Part shown: positions 49,649-61,912 of the stretch, piece by piece | Layout: each line of letters opens with the position of its first letter | How positions within the stretch are numbered: the stretch's first letter is position 1 | Source: an uncultured bacterium | GTDB lineage: Bacteria; Patescibacteriota; Gracilibacteria; Absconditabacterales; Absconditicoccaceae | Direction of reading: 5' to 3' | Length of the DNA stretch: 64,000 nt | Assembly (NCBI GenBank): GCA_937872535.1 | Contig: CALMTC010000011.1 | Coordinates: 62,001-126,000 of the forward strand | Position numbers and translations under genes: made by a program | The notes under the pieces: generated by a model | Database searches by the model: none | Seen by the model: the letters and a program-made list of their open reading frames with translations, nothing else | Told to the model about the DNA's origin: nothing

Positions 49649-52600
49649 ATGAAAAAAAGAATTATTCTGATAACAGTATTCATCTTGATGCAGTGATTTT
49701 CACGAGCTGCAATTCCGGTAGAATATAACGCAAATTATCAATTCCAAGCTAACTGGAGTAAAATTCTAGAAACATTAGTTCAATTAGAAGCTACCAGAAA
49801 AACTGGATGAGAAATACAACCAACAATTTTCTTACAACTGAATCTTGATTTTCAGAAAGTTTTCGAGTTTTTCCCACCAGAAACTTCATTCAAAACGACC
49901 TATCAGCAATGTCTTTCATCATCTCAAAACTTAGCAAGTTTACCAAATTTCAACGGAGCAAATTATAACCAGTTAGAAAATTTTTTCTCATATTGTTCTC
50001 AACCTCTTCAGTCAATAATCAACGAAATTTCAGCATCTTATACGGTCAGGCCAAAAGTAGTTGTAACACCAAAAGATTGACCTGCTCCTTTGAATGTCAC
50101 TTTCGATGCCAGATGAAGCATAGATCCGTCAAACGACACTATTCCTACCAATAATTTTTTCCGATACTATAGAGATATAAATGGCGAACAAAAAGTAATA
50201 GGAAGAGGAGCTATCGTAAATTACACTTTCGAACAAGAAGGAAATTATATAGTTCATCTCACAGCAAGAAGTGCAAATACTCAGCTGAAAGGAATTTTTG
50301 ATGGAGAAGTAAACTCTAGCGTCAATGTTTGACCTCAAGCAGCAGTAATCGCTGTCTATGTAAACGGAAAAAAACTAAGAGAAGACTTTCCAATCAAAAT
50401 AGGGACACAAGAAGCTAGAAAATGAGTACTCATAGACGGTTCACCAACTCAAGCAAAATGAGGAAGAAGAATTTTATCTCACATTCGAGAAATCACGGGT
50501 AAACAGTGATTTTCTATCACGCAAACAAACGACTGATCACCTACGTCTCTCAAAACCTCTCTTCCAAGCAACGGAGAATATAAGATTAAGTTAACAACAA
50601 AAGACAATGAAAATAATAGTATAAGTAAAACTTTTCAACTAGTAGTCTCTGATCCTGTAGCTCTCATCAAAAGCACTCCTGATGAATGAAACACATCCAC
50701 GACCTATATTTTTGATGGTGCTCAATCATACTCAGTCATATCAAACATCAGACTTTTCACTCGAGAAATTTATGATCCCAATGGAGTAAAATTAGATACA
50801 ATTCAATGAAAAAATATTAAAAGACAATTTAAAATTCCTGGTACTTACAAAGTAAATCTTACAGTAACAGATGAACAAAATCAAACAAATTTTGATCAAA
50901 TGACAGTTATCGTAGACTCATCTGAACCCATAGCCCAATTCAAAGTCACACCAACAAGTGCACGATTAGCTCCATCAGAATTTTTATTAGACGCCTCACC
51001 AAGTTCGGACATAGATGTCCTGAATCAAGCTGATGCTCTAAGCTACGAACGATCATTTTCAAATACAGAAAATGTCGAAATCAAAGAAAAAATAGATGAA
51101 TGAAAAAAAATCAGAGTAGCTTTCAATAAAAAAGGAAAATATCAAATAAAACTAACAGTAAGAGATAATTTCGGAAAAATAGCAGAAGTAGACAGAGAAA
51201 TAGAAGTAAAATCAACACTTAGACCTCAGATAATCATCACACCATTAGCCTCAAAATTAGGTAGACCAAAAGTTTTCGTAGCCAGAACAAACCAAACAAT
51301 TGTAAATTATGATCGAGATTTTTGAAACGGTCAAATCAGAAGAACTCAAGATCCAAAAATAATTATAAACTATGCAAAAGCTGGAGCTTATAAAGTAAAA
51401 CTGAAAGTATATGGACTAGACGAAGAAACCAATGAGCTTAACAAAACAGTATTTGTAGGAGAAGCAGACAAACCAATTGCATCATACGATGTCAAAAACA
51501 CACTTTGAGTCATATTAGAACCGAAAGAAATCTGTCAAGTCACTACAAACTGAATAACAACAGAAGAAAGCGCATTCCCAATAGCCAGATTAGAAAATAT
51601 TTTTATAGATGTAAATGATTCAGTAAATACACTTTGAGAAAAAGGAAATCTAAAATATTATTTTCAACCTAAAAATGAAGATATTTCTGCCACAAATTCA
51701 TTTAATTATAAATTTACTGATGTCGGTTGTCAGTATATAGATTACACCTTAGAAGACACAGCCATCAGCAAAACTGACAAAAAAAGAATCTGGTTCAAAG
51801 TAGACAATGCAAGACCTGAAATGGAAAATTTAACTCTGGTTTTCCCACAGTATGGAAACGAAATAGGTATCTGATTCAGCCAAACAAAGAAAAAAGATAT
51901 TTTTAAAATAGATTACGATCCTCTCATCGTAAAAGTAAATCTCGTAGGTGGAAAAGACCCAGATGGATTCATTTCTTACTACCAGCGATACTATTACAAT
52001 AAAGATGATCCAAATAGAAAATTAGAAATCAAAATCACCCCATCAAATTTACCATACGCTTATTTTTCTCTACCAAGAATACCTTGAGAGTTTATGTTTT
52101 GAGCACAAATCTTTGATAATGATGGATGAAATATCACATCAGAAGAAGTAATTTGAAAAGGACCAGTAGTATTTTTTCCACCAGACACGAAAAATATAGA
52201 TATTCCTCTCGTTACTCTAAAAGTATCACCAATCAATGTCAGAGTATGAGACGAAGTAATCTTTGAAGTAGAATCAAGAATCCTATCAAATAGATCAGAT
52301 TTCATATCAAACAGAACAATCAAATACGACTTTGATGGAGACTGAGAACGAGATGTAACCACAAAAAACGACAAAGTTAGCCACATTTATACCAAACCAG
52401 GAAAATATACACCAAGAGCTCAAGTTCTTTATAGAGGATACCCAGGAAGAGCAATTTGAGAAAACATCGATGTAAAAAATGCCCTGAGAGCTAGTTTTCT
52501 ATTCGACACTTTCGACAACAAAGTAATTATGAGAGATATTTCGATAGGAGACATAAAAGATAAAACAATTTGTTTTGACCTGAGATACTGTAAATCTAAT

Positions 52601-53815
52601 AACTTCTACAGCAAAGAAAATGAAACAGATTCATTCTTCCAGTACGATAAATACGGAAAAGTAGTAACCAAAGTAGACATTATAGACGAATTTGCAAATA
52701 CAGGTTCTTTTCAGCAAATTATTGATCTTCAAGCAGATGAAAATAAAAAAATTCTGCACATGATGGCAATTCCATGAGCATTGGAAACGGGAAACAACAT
52801 TATTATCAATGTCGGAAAAAATCTAAATAATGAAATCACAGCTTACATAATCTACAATTGAAGCTGAGACTGTTATATGGACAAAGACATCACTATCGAT
52901 TCAGACAGTGATGGAAATAAAGAACAAGATAGAGACATAGCTTGTAATGAACTAAGAAAAATACCATACTTGGCGCAGTTTGATGCAACTATCTGAAGAA
53001 TTTATTACAATGTAGACAAAAAACTTTTATCAAAAGAAGTGACAGTCAAATTCATAGATTTTGATATAGATTTACCAGAAAACACAAAAATACTTTACAC
53101 AGATCTCAGTAACTTAATAAACAGTTTAGATGCCAAAACAGAAAGCGAAAAATTCCTCAAAGATCAGCTTATTTTACTAAGAAATGGAATTTGAGACAAA
53201 GTGTCTACATCGTCTATCATTGTCAGCATTAGAGCAATTCTCGAGGAACAAAAGCCAAATCTCACACAAGATCAGCTTCAAAAATTAGAAACTATCTTAA
53301 ATACCCTTTCAGATAGTGCAACCAGTGCTGCGCTTTGATGAACTGTCTATGAAAATGCAAAAAATGGAATACTATTCTTATTCCCAGAAACACAAAAACC
53401 TGATATTAAAAAAATTTTTTCTCTGATTGAAAATACTACAGGCGACAATGAAAAAATCAAATGATATCTGGAAGAAATTCTTTCTATGACTAATGATGCA
53501 ATTCAAAAATGAGACTTAGAAGGAGAAGATTTCAACATAGTAAAAGGCTATGTTTGTGAAATTATCAATTACTACTGAATTCCTTCAGAATCATGTCCGG
53601 CACCAGACGATCTGACACAAAATATAGAAATAACAGATACAACAACTAGTACATCTTCTTGATGACGAGGTCTTCGATGACGATTACTATTTATTTTAGG
53701 AATTGCAATATGATGATTTGCCCTCCTCGTAATAGGATTTGCTATCAAAGCAAAGCTTCAAGAAAGCAATAACTCATCAAGTTGAGAATGAAATTCCGAA
53801 TCAAGCTCTGAATAA
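49649..53815 (+). CDS. Large PKD-repeat surface protein
   Basis: A 1388-residue exported protein: signal peptide (about residues 1-20, ending SRA), then several Ig-like PKD units, for example PLNVTFDARGS...YTFEQEGNYIVHLTARS, FKIPGTYKVNLTVTD, FNKKGKYQIKLTVRD and YDFDGDGERDVTTKNDKVSHIYTKPGKY (the YDFDGDG core). A helical stalk lies at about 1140-1310. A Thr/Ser/Gly stretch leads to a single membrane helix (about 1345-1370) and an acidic Ser-rich tail. PKD repeats usually mediate binding to polymers or other cells, so adhesion to a host or surface is plausible. It is monocistronic and rich in TGA-Gly. Confidence 0.82.
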
Positions 53816-53824
53816 ACATAAAAA

Positions 53825-53862
53825 AAATCCCACTATCTCGAAAAAAGATGGGGATTTTTTTA
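53825..53862. terminator. Terminator between the two convergent surface genes
   Basis: AATCCC (53825-53830) and ATCT pair with AGAT and GGGATT (53850-53855), followed by a T-run. It sits 10 nt after the PKD gene stop and 26 nt before the end of the convergent gene. Confidence 0.75.
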
Positions 53863-53887
53863 TCAAATAAAGCAGAAAATAAATTTT

Positions 53888-56800
53888 TTATTTAATGAGA
53901 GTATTAAGATAATTTCTCGTAGCTGGTCAAACTAATCATCTCAGTCAAGGATTATCCCATTTCTGCAAAATAGCATATTTAAGCTGAAAATTATACACAG
54001 CATCTTTCACATCCTTATCAAAAATTCAATCAAAAACTCACTGATAGAGCGATTCATTAGTCAAAATTCTCTGTAAAGTTATTACTCCTGATGATTGTTC
54101 ACCAAAATCAAAAGCTCTCGTAAAAGCAAATCACTGAGACGCTATTTTTGTTCCAGTAGTAGAAATAGTAGCACGATAAAGGTTTTCTAAATCAATTGGA
54201 CTACGATAAGAAAGCTCAGCAATAAATTTACCAGAAAGAACTTGAGCAATATCATCAACGAGTCATTTTCTATAGAGAGCATAACTACGAGCTTTTGTAT
54301 CAGAAATTGTATTCAAAAGAACAGAGACTTTTTGTAAAAAAACAACCTGATTATAAGAAGAACCTAACTTACCAAGATAGCTATTTATAGCCTTCCAAAA
54401 AGCAATATTTTTACTTTTCATAATTTTTCATCGATCAGATCTCAAACCATAAGCCGATTGAAAAAGTTTAGCCATTTCTCATCTCGTAATATAAGTAGAA
54501 TCACTAAGTTGATTAACAAGAGGCTGAAGAAATTCAGCATTTTTACCTCCCAAACGCATCACTCTAGCCAAAAAAGACAAAGCCTCAGTTTGTGTAATAA
54601 AATCATGTGGCTTCAAATAGGTTTTTCCAGACAAAATTTCATAACTATTATTCAAAATATTGTAGCGTTGAGCCAGATTTACATAGGAATAAAACCAATC
54701 TTCACGATTCACATCAGATAAAATAGTCGTTGGTTTCAATGTATCAAAAGGAATATCTCTGGCTAACATAAATGCTCTCATGAGAACCTTAATAAATTCA
54801 GCTTTTGTAGCAAAATCATCAATTCCAAACGGTCTAGCACTGATACCAGGTCTTCATTGAACGAGGCAATAAGCCAAAAGCGAATCAACAACTGATCCAT
54901 AAGCACTAGCTGCTGTATCAGTAAAAACAATATTTCCATAGTTTAAATCAGTAAATCTACACTCCTTTTTCATTTCTACATACCAACGAATTCTATCACC
55001 AAGAGCAAAAATAGGAGATAAATAACCAGTAGTTCCAACACCGATAAAACCAATATTTTTACCTGTCGAAGTAATATAAGTAGAATCACTAAAAGAAAAA
55101 CCAGTAAAATCAGCCACATCGACAAAAGAAAATATTTTACAAGTTGCACTACATCAGTCTCCATCTATATTATTTCCATCATCACACTGTTCTCTAGACT
55201 CTAAAATAGCATTACCACAAATTCCAAGTGCTTCAGACTTACAAATAGCGCTACATCCATCTCCATCACGCAAGTTTCCATCATCACACTCTTCACTACC
55301 CTGAAAAAAACCATCTCAACAAATAGCTTCCAATCCTCATCATCAAAAACTTTGAGAAGGAAAAATAACACCATCAGTTCAAATCAAAAATGTAGTAGAC
55401 AAACCACCAATTTTTAGAATACCTGTCGATATCTGTCCAGTATTCGTCGAACTAGTAAGACGGACTACCAAACTATCTCACTGAGAAACAATAGCAGGAC
55501 CAGCAGAAAATCACCCTCCATTAAGACTATACAAAATAGTTGTGGCACCAAGATCATTAAATCCGCTCAAAATAAGAACAACTGGTTTTGTAATCCCACC
55601 TATAGTAACAGAATTAGAGTCAATGGCAGTACCTGTAGCGACAGGAGTTTGACTAAAAAAAGTAAGAGAATCAGGAATCAAATCTTGATAATAGGGACTA
55701 ACTACTCAAACAGCATTACTAGAAGACGGCGCCAAAGGCACATAACTAGAACCATTATAAATAACAGATTGTACCTGAGTAGAAGCAGAATAATTTCATC
55801 AGACACTATAAGAAACATCAGCAAAACTAGGATTCCATCAAGCAAAAGCACCAACGGTACTACACGGTGAACTTAAAAATCACGGATTAATAACATCAGC
55901 ACAAGCAATTGAAGTTGCTGTAACAGAATAAGTAGGAGCTATCCATCAAAGTGACGATATCGCTAATTCGCTACCCAGTCCATTAACAAATCAGCCAATA
56001 AAATTAGCTCATCAATTACTATTACTAACAATCTGATCGTATCAGCTATTTTGAGCTCATCAGATATGAAAACCACCAAATCAGTTTCCAAAAGACGACA
56101 ATCTATGTAAATAGCTATTACTACCAGCCATCCAAAAACCAGTCCATCAGTTATTATAAGTGACCACATTATTATAAAGATTACCACCTATTTCGTCATA
56201 AATTCCAGCTTGAGCATTATTATAGCTCACGACATTATTAAAACTATTTTGCCCCTGTGTAAGAGAAAATATATGCAAACCATACTGAGCATTATTAAAA
56301 ATTTGCACATTATTAAAATAAGAATTAAGTGGATCCAAAAGATAAATTCAATTTTGTCAGTTATTATAAATTTGTGAATCTATAAGTCTCAAACTTCATC
56401 ATCAAGCCAAATGAAGTCAATTCAAGTTATTATTAAAAATTTGAGAAGAATGAAGAATTACCGGCGTATTTGATAAAAAAATTCAGTAATCGCTAGCATA
56501 TAAAGAGCTATTAAAGACAGAAACATTTGGAGAAGAAACTATAATAGCAGATGCTCCAGCAGCTTTTATTCTCAGATTATCAAAAATAACCTGCGAAGCA
56601 TTTACATCAAAAACATCCGTAGATCCAGAAAAATAGACCTGCCCAAGTCCGACAAAAACCACACAAGGATTAGAGACATTTAATGTAGTAGTCCACTGAT
56701 AAGTTCAGGACGAAAAATAGTAAACTGTATTTGCAGATACACTTCCAAGCACATTAGTTCAAGGCTGTAAAGTCACTTGATTAGCCAAAGTACAGCTATA

Positions 56801-56938
56801 AGCATTCCAACCACTCGTATAAACAGAAGTAGATCAAAAATAATAACTATTAAGATCCGCCAAAGTAGCTAAACTATTCCCTCCAAAACCCAAAAAAACA
56901 AAACAAATCAGTAATAAAATTTTTTTTCTCTGGTTCAT
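53888..56938 (-). CDS. Beta-helix surface protein with DUF4215 repeats and a C-terminal peptidoglycan-binding domain
   Basis: A 1016-residue secreted protein: signal peptide (about 1-25), right-handed beta-helix with NNxxxGIY rungs (about residues 120-290, for example [24 protein letters not shown]), and an Ig-like stretch. Next are two Cys-rich DUF4215 units ([16 protein letters not shown]...CSAIC and [16 protein letters not shown]...CSATC). SLH-like helical segments (about 620-800) follow, then a C-terminal peptidoglycan-binding fold ([37 protein letters not shown]...LVGPATRNYL). The last domain would hold it on the cell wall. Over forty Gly are TGA. Confidence 0.82.
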
Positions 56939-57072
56939 ATCAAAAAAACAAGAATAAAAATCATCTTTGATCTACTAAAATCATACAATAATGCAATCAC
57001 AAAGCACCTATTAAAAATAATTAAAAAAAAATGTAAAGGACTTGATTTTTTTAAAATTATCTATACAGAGGC

Positions 57073-57099
57073 GGTGTGTGAGAAATAAAAAAACACACC
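57073..57099 (+). promoter_or_regulatory. Hairpin just before the type IX-tailed gene
   Basis: GGTGTGT (57073-57079) pairs with ACACACC (57093-57099). The stem ends 8 nt before the ATG at 57108, so it could mask the ribosome binding region. A weak TTGATT/TATACA pair with a 14-nt spacer lies upstream at 57042-57067. Confidence 0.4.
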
Positions 57100-57107
57100 T
57101 AAATTAT

Positions 57108-58634
57108 ATGTATAAAAAATTAAAAAATTATTTGCTCTTTATCTTGTGTTTTTTGGTATTGTGTCAATCTCTGCTGGGACAAAACAAGCCAAAGAAAAAA
57201 AGTAGCCCTGCTGACTGGGGGTTGATGGCCGCATGGAATACATCCACTACGCCAACAGCAACAGATACAGCATGGTTTGGATCAACCTCTGGTCCTTGTT
57301 CACTTTATGTTTCTAGTGCAATCAGTACTTTGTTGATAGATAATCTCTATGGACAAAAAATTACTCTTTTGGACACAGTAAAATTAAAACTCCAAAAAGA
57401 TGTGATATGCAAAAGAAATGGCATTGTAACAATGGACTTTAAGAATGGAGAAATTGAGTTTTATGGTTCAGAAAATGCTGTGATCGACAACATCGCTCCA
57501 GTAATCAAAATTCGTAAGCTCAGAATCAACAAAAGCTCAGGAGCGACTGTTACCCTAATCAATCAGAGCGTACAATGTGACACTCTTATCCTAGATGGAG
57601 GAACTCTTCAGACCGGATCTTACAAGATCATAGTCGGAGATAGCACCTCTGGGAAACCTGGAGTCATCATTTCAAATGGTGGTTTCATGGAAGGCACTAT
57701 CTCACTCATCGTGACAACGAGTTCAGCAGCACAGGTAGCAATACCACTCGTACAAGCTGGACTCAAAAGAGAAATAAAACTGAATAACTTTAGCGGTTCA
57801 TTCGGACCGTCAAACAGAGGAAAATTAGAAATTTCCTTCGTAAACACTGCACCTGGGGACAATGGTCTTCCTCTAGTAGAAAACGGTAGAATTATGACCA
57901 CCGCATCTTCAGACGGGTTCTGGAGGATAACAAAAGTAGATGACATATTATCAGCTAGTTATGACATAAGCATAACTGCTGAAAACTTTAGCGGAATCTC
58001 AGATTTCGCGAACATAACGATACTAAAAAGATCTTCATCGATCGATCCTTGGACTGCGCAAGGAACACACGAAACTGGGACAGGGAGCAATTCATTACCC
58101 ACTGCTCATAGAACTAGTCTTACAGATTTCAGTGAGTTCGCGATTAGCCAAGGAAGTCCACCGACACCCCTACCGATTGAGCTCATCAAGTTCAAAGCTA
58201 TTGGAAAAAATCTAGTCTGGGAAATAAGCAACCCAGAAAAGATTAGTAGCTTTACAATAAGCCATTCCATCGATTTACTCAATTGGGAGCAAATAAGCGA
58301 AATTATTCCAAATTTAGCTTTTACATACTCTCAGACAGTAGATAAGAGTGGCTTCTACAGACTAAAAATCAATGAGATTGATGGTTCAGAAACTATTTCC
58401 ATACTAGAAATAGAAAAATCATCTTTCGATAAAACATCTACAGCTACCATCAAAGGAAAAACCCTAGATGTAAACTGTCCAGATGAAACAGAAATCATGA
58501 TTATGAGCTACTCAGGAGTTACACTCCTTGAGCAAAAAACACAAGGAAGCGCTTTATTCGATCTTTCTCACTTATCAACAGGGATTTACATCCTAAGAAT
58601 AGGAGAAGAAAAGAAAAAAATTTTCCTTGAATAG
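57108..58634 (+). CDS. Bacteroidota-like secreted protein with type IX sorting tail, likely acquired
   Basis: A 508-residue protein with a signal peptide (about 1-24, SLLGQ). A beta-rich region follows, starting near a WNTSTTPTATDTAWFG stretch with beta-helix-like rungs and a SSIDPWTAQGTHETGT segment. After PPTPLPIELIKFKAIGKN comes a C-terminal domain ending LSTGIYILRIGEEKKKIFLE, the pattern of the Por/type IX secretion sorting domain of Bacteroidota. Glycines use GGA, GGT and GGG; none is TGA. I chose ATG 57108; the frame is open upstream to 57042. It ends in TAG before a perfect terminator. Confidence 0.8.
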   Translation: MYKKLKNYLLFILCFLVLCQSLLGQNKPKKKSSPADWGLMAAWNTSTTPTATDTAWFGSTSGPCSLYVSSAISTLLIDNLYGQKITLLDTVKLKLQKDVICKRNGIVTMDFKNGEIEFYGSENAVIDNIAPVIKIRKLRINKSSGATVTLINQSVQCDTLILDGGTLQTGSYKIIVGDSTSGKPGVIISNGGFMEGTISLIVTTSSAAQVAIPLVQAGLKREIKLNNFSGSFGPSNRGKLEISFVNTAPGDNGLPLVENGRIMTTASSDGFWRITKVDDILSASYDISITAENFSGISDFANITILKRSSSIDPWTAQGTHETGTGSNSLPTAHRTSLTDFSEFAISQGSPPTPLPIELIKFKAIGKNLVWEISNPEKISSFTISHSIDLLNWEQISEIIPNLAFTYSQTVDKSGFYRLKINEIDGSETISILEIEKSSFDKTSTATIKGKTLDVNCPDETEIMIMSYSGVTLLEQKTQGSALFDLSHLSTGIYILRIGEEKKKIFLE

Positions 58635-58639
58635 ACTAC

Positions 58640-58667
58640 CCCCGTTCATAATGAACGGGGTTTTTTT
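58640..58667 (+). terminator. Perfect terminator after the type IX-tailed gene
   Basis: CCCCGTTCAT (58640-58649) pairs with ATGAACGGGG (58651-58660) around one base, then seven T. It is much more GC-rich than other terminators here. Confidence 0.9.
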
Positions 58668-58735
58668 ATTGAAAATTTTTCAAAAAAAATCCATCCACAG
58701 AAATGGACAGATTTTTTAAAGACTTATAATAGTTT

Positions 58736-60385
58736 TTACTTATTTTCAGATTCCAAAGCCTCGTTTATTCTAGTTGTGATCTCCCCACCGTAATAGTACT
58801 TCGCACCATCATAAAGAGCTAGTTTATCTTTGCCTTGTTCATGAGCATTAAAGAGATAAAGCCCAGCAGGTAATTGTGAAAGTTTATTCTTTTCAAAACC
58901 AGCAATTGGCTGTAATCGATCATGTCTTTTAGGGTTCTCTTTCAAAACTTCATTATGAGAAATTTCAAGAAAAGCCTGTCTCTGATCAATTTTACCACCA
59001 TTTTTATGAAAGATATGTTCATCAGCATCGACTGCTGTAGCCAATGACATTCCATTCTTTTTCATAATTTCTTTAGTTTCATTGAGCCCAACATGATTTT
59101 TCACATAGAAATACCTTAAATCAACCAAAACCTTACCATCTTTATCAATAATAAGCTGAGGATCTTTAGATTTTGCAATATATTTATTCTCTAAATCTGA
59201 TTTAAGAGTATAAAGAACAGAATAAGTTCAATCTGCATTCTTTTCTACCTCCGGAGTATCGGTTATATAAGGAGCTTCGTCAATTCCTTTCCCCACATAT
59301 CAATCTGGAAGAGATCTTCTTTTTGGAGTTTCTACAAAACCAGCAATTTCCTTCTGAGCATACTTTCTAAAATCATTGAGCGCTTTATAAGCTTCAGCCT
59401 TTTCCACATACTGACTTGCTCTCTGCTCATCCAATGTTTTAACCAAAAGATCAAACGCTTCTTTACCAATTTTCTTATCATTCAATTGATCTTTATATCC
59501 TTGCAAAACAGTAAGCAATTCTTGTCATTCACCATAATGTCTTTTCTGTCAAACATGTTCTCTATCAAGCAACTCCATAGACTCCTTGATTCTAGTCTCA
59601 AGCGGAATAGCCTCTGAAATAACTTCTTTTCCTTCATCTTTCTGAGTAGCAGTTTCCTGAGACGCAGACAATTCTTGAATCCTTTTTTCCCACCCCTTTA
59701 TCTGTTCATCAGTAGGATTTTCAGTAGTACTAATTTCATCAATCAAATCCTTATTAGCTTCTATAATTTTAGGAGACAAATTATAAAAGTCAGTAATCAG
59801 TTTCTCAGCCTTTTCTTTATTCTTGCCTTTTTCAATCACCGCCTCCCCTTGTTCCACTTTCTTTGGAGTAATAGCCTTCAAATCAGCAATAATCGAATCC
59901 ATAGTAATAGGACCAGCTATTCCATCCACACCATATCCTTTGAAATTAGCCTTCCCTCAATAAGTTACACCAAGCAGCTGATATTCCATGACAGCATCAA
60001 AAAAAGCTTTATCATAATCATCACTACAGTTATCACAAAGTTTAGCTAGATCTTTATAGAGAGGACCACTAGCCGTAGCTATAGTCTTCAAAGCCTTAAC
60101 AACTGTTTTAAGTCAAATTTCCACTTTCACAGAAAACTTTTCTTTCAAAATATTCTGAATCTCTATATTCTTAAGCTTATTTTGAACTTCAATCTGATCC
60201 TTATTGACACCATTAACTACTTCTATTTTCACTGAAGTAGCCTGTTCCTTAACAAGATCAAAAAGCGTCTTCTTATCTTTATCTATATTTTTTTTTCTAA
60301 ATTCCTCTACATTTTTACCGACTTCCTTAACATCATTAATAGTAATCTTCTCATCCTTATAAGGACTAAATATATCTCCAGGCAT
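58736..60385 (-). CDS. Unknown 549-residue protein with a peptidoglycan-binding-like segment
   Basis: No signal peptide or membrane segment is visible. The N-terminal third is helical and charged. Residues about 95-155 hold ALKTIATASGPLYKDL...LLGVTYGGKANFKGYGVDGIAGPITMDSIIADLK, whose GVDGIAGPITMDSI resembles the PG_binding_1 GxFGPxTxxA core. A Glu/Lys coiled-coil region (about 165-330) follows. The C-terminal 200 residues are mixed alpha/beta, with HNEVLKENPKRHDRLQPIAGF and a YDGAKYYYGGE tail. It uses AAG and GGT/GGG more than its neighbours but still has six TGA-Gly codons, so it is probably native. The function is unknown. Confidence 0.65.
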
Positions 60386-60469
60386 GGTTATAAAAAAAAG
60401 AATAAAATAATTTCTTTACAATTATATACAAAAAAATTCAATTTGTCAAAAAAATGAAAATAATTTTAT

Positions 60470-60506
60470 AAAATTACTATTCTGCATTCATCAGAATGAA
60501 AATTTT
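60470..60506. terminator. Hairpin between sugar transferase and 549-residue gene
   Basis: AAAATTACTATTCTG (60470-60484) faces CAGAATGAAAATTTT (60492-60506). ATTCTG/CAGAAT forms the upper stem with a 7-nt loop and AAAATT/AATTTT extends it. It may end sugar transferase transcription (minus strand). Both arms are variants of the dispersed 15-mer. Confidence 0.5.
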
Positions 60507-60522
60507 TTAGTGAAATATTTTT

Positions 60523-61887
60523 TTAATTACCTTTTGAAATTACTCCGATGGTAGCAAAAACAATATAAACATCGAGAAAAATTGATCGATTTTGAATATA
60601 ATAAAGATCCAGTCTAGCTTCATCATCAAAAGACAAGCTATCTCTACCAAAAATTTGAGCATAACTAGTAATACCAGGTTTAATACTAAGCAATCTCTTT
60701 TGCCAAGGTTGATAATGAGCTACTTCTTGGTCAAGATGAGGCCTCGGGCCAACCAAAGACATAGTACCAATAAAAACATTCCAAACCTGCGGCAATTCAT
60801 CAAGACTTCGTTTCCTCAGAAATCTTCATCGAGCCGGGATTCTAGGATCGTCTTTCATTTTAAATAAAGGTCAGCTTCTCTCATTTTGATCAATAAGATC
60901 TTTTTTCATTGATTCCGCATTTTTAATCATAGTACGAAACTTATACATTCGAAAAGGTTTTGATCATCTTCCGATTCTCTCCGAAACATAAAAAAGTGGA
61001 AATCAATCTTTAATAAAAATAAATAAAGCAATCAAGACATACAGCCAAGAAAAAAACACTAAGAAAAAACCACTCACAAAAATATCAGAAATTCTTTTAA
61101 TAACAATAGCTCGACCATCGAGAGTAGTAGCTTTATATTCCATAGCCATCACACCAGCAAAAGAAATATTTTGGTAAATGACATCGTCCAAGAAAAAACT
61201 CTCAGAAATATGATAAAAAGATTTCCCCATTAGCCTGACCTGATCAAAAAGATTTTGAAGTTGATGCTGAGTAAAAGTACCAACAACGACAAACACATCA
61301 AAATCTTTAGTAGGAAAAGATTCTGTCTCATCAAATATCCAAGTTTTATAAGAGTAAGAGCGATCTATAGAAATTTTTTCAAGTACTGCAGTCGCATCAT
61401 CTATATTTTTATAGCACAAAAGCACCTTAAAAGTATCTTTTTTTTCAAAAAATTTCTTAATCACTCCATACCAGGAATCAAAAATAGAAAGAAAAAGAAA
61501 ACAAAAAACAGCAGACCAAATAATAATAAATCTAGAAATTCCACCGACAAAAAGAAATCAATTTCAGTAAAATCACAAAAAAGTAATCAAAACAAACCAG
61601 ATAAAAAAAACCCTCAAGTAACGAGAAAAATATCAACTCACAGGAGCAAAAAGCTGATATAATCAAGACCAAGCAGCCACAATAACAAAAAGCAAACTAC
61701 TTAAAACCGCAAAAAGAAACATCTCGTCAAGATAAATAAGAGGAATTGGAAGTTGAACTGTAGGAATCAAATCAGTATAGGCACGGATCACATAAGCCAC
61801 AAAAAAAGAAAGAGCCAAAAGAGCTAAATGAAAAAATGGTCTCAAAAGACTCAATAGAACAACAGGATTATGAACTGATTTTTTCAT
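60523..61887 (-). CDS. Undecaprenyl-phosphate sugar phosphotransferase (WbaP/WcaJ type)
   Basis: A 454-residue polyprenyl-phosphate hexose-1-phosphate transferase that starts exopolysaccharide or glycan chains. Four or five N-terminal membrane helices lie within about residues 10-125, then a CoA-binding-like cytoplasmic domain. The catalytic C-terminal domain contains KPFRMYKFRTM, SLDELPQVWNVFIGTMSLVGPRPHLDQE (catalytic DE in DELPQ and the VGPRP motif), and LLSIKPGITSYAQIFGRDSLSF. It probably adds the first sugar of a surface glycan. No other glycan gene is adjacent. Confidence 0.92.
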
Positions 61888-61912
61888 TGCAAAGAAGAAA
61901 AGTTTGAATAAA

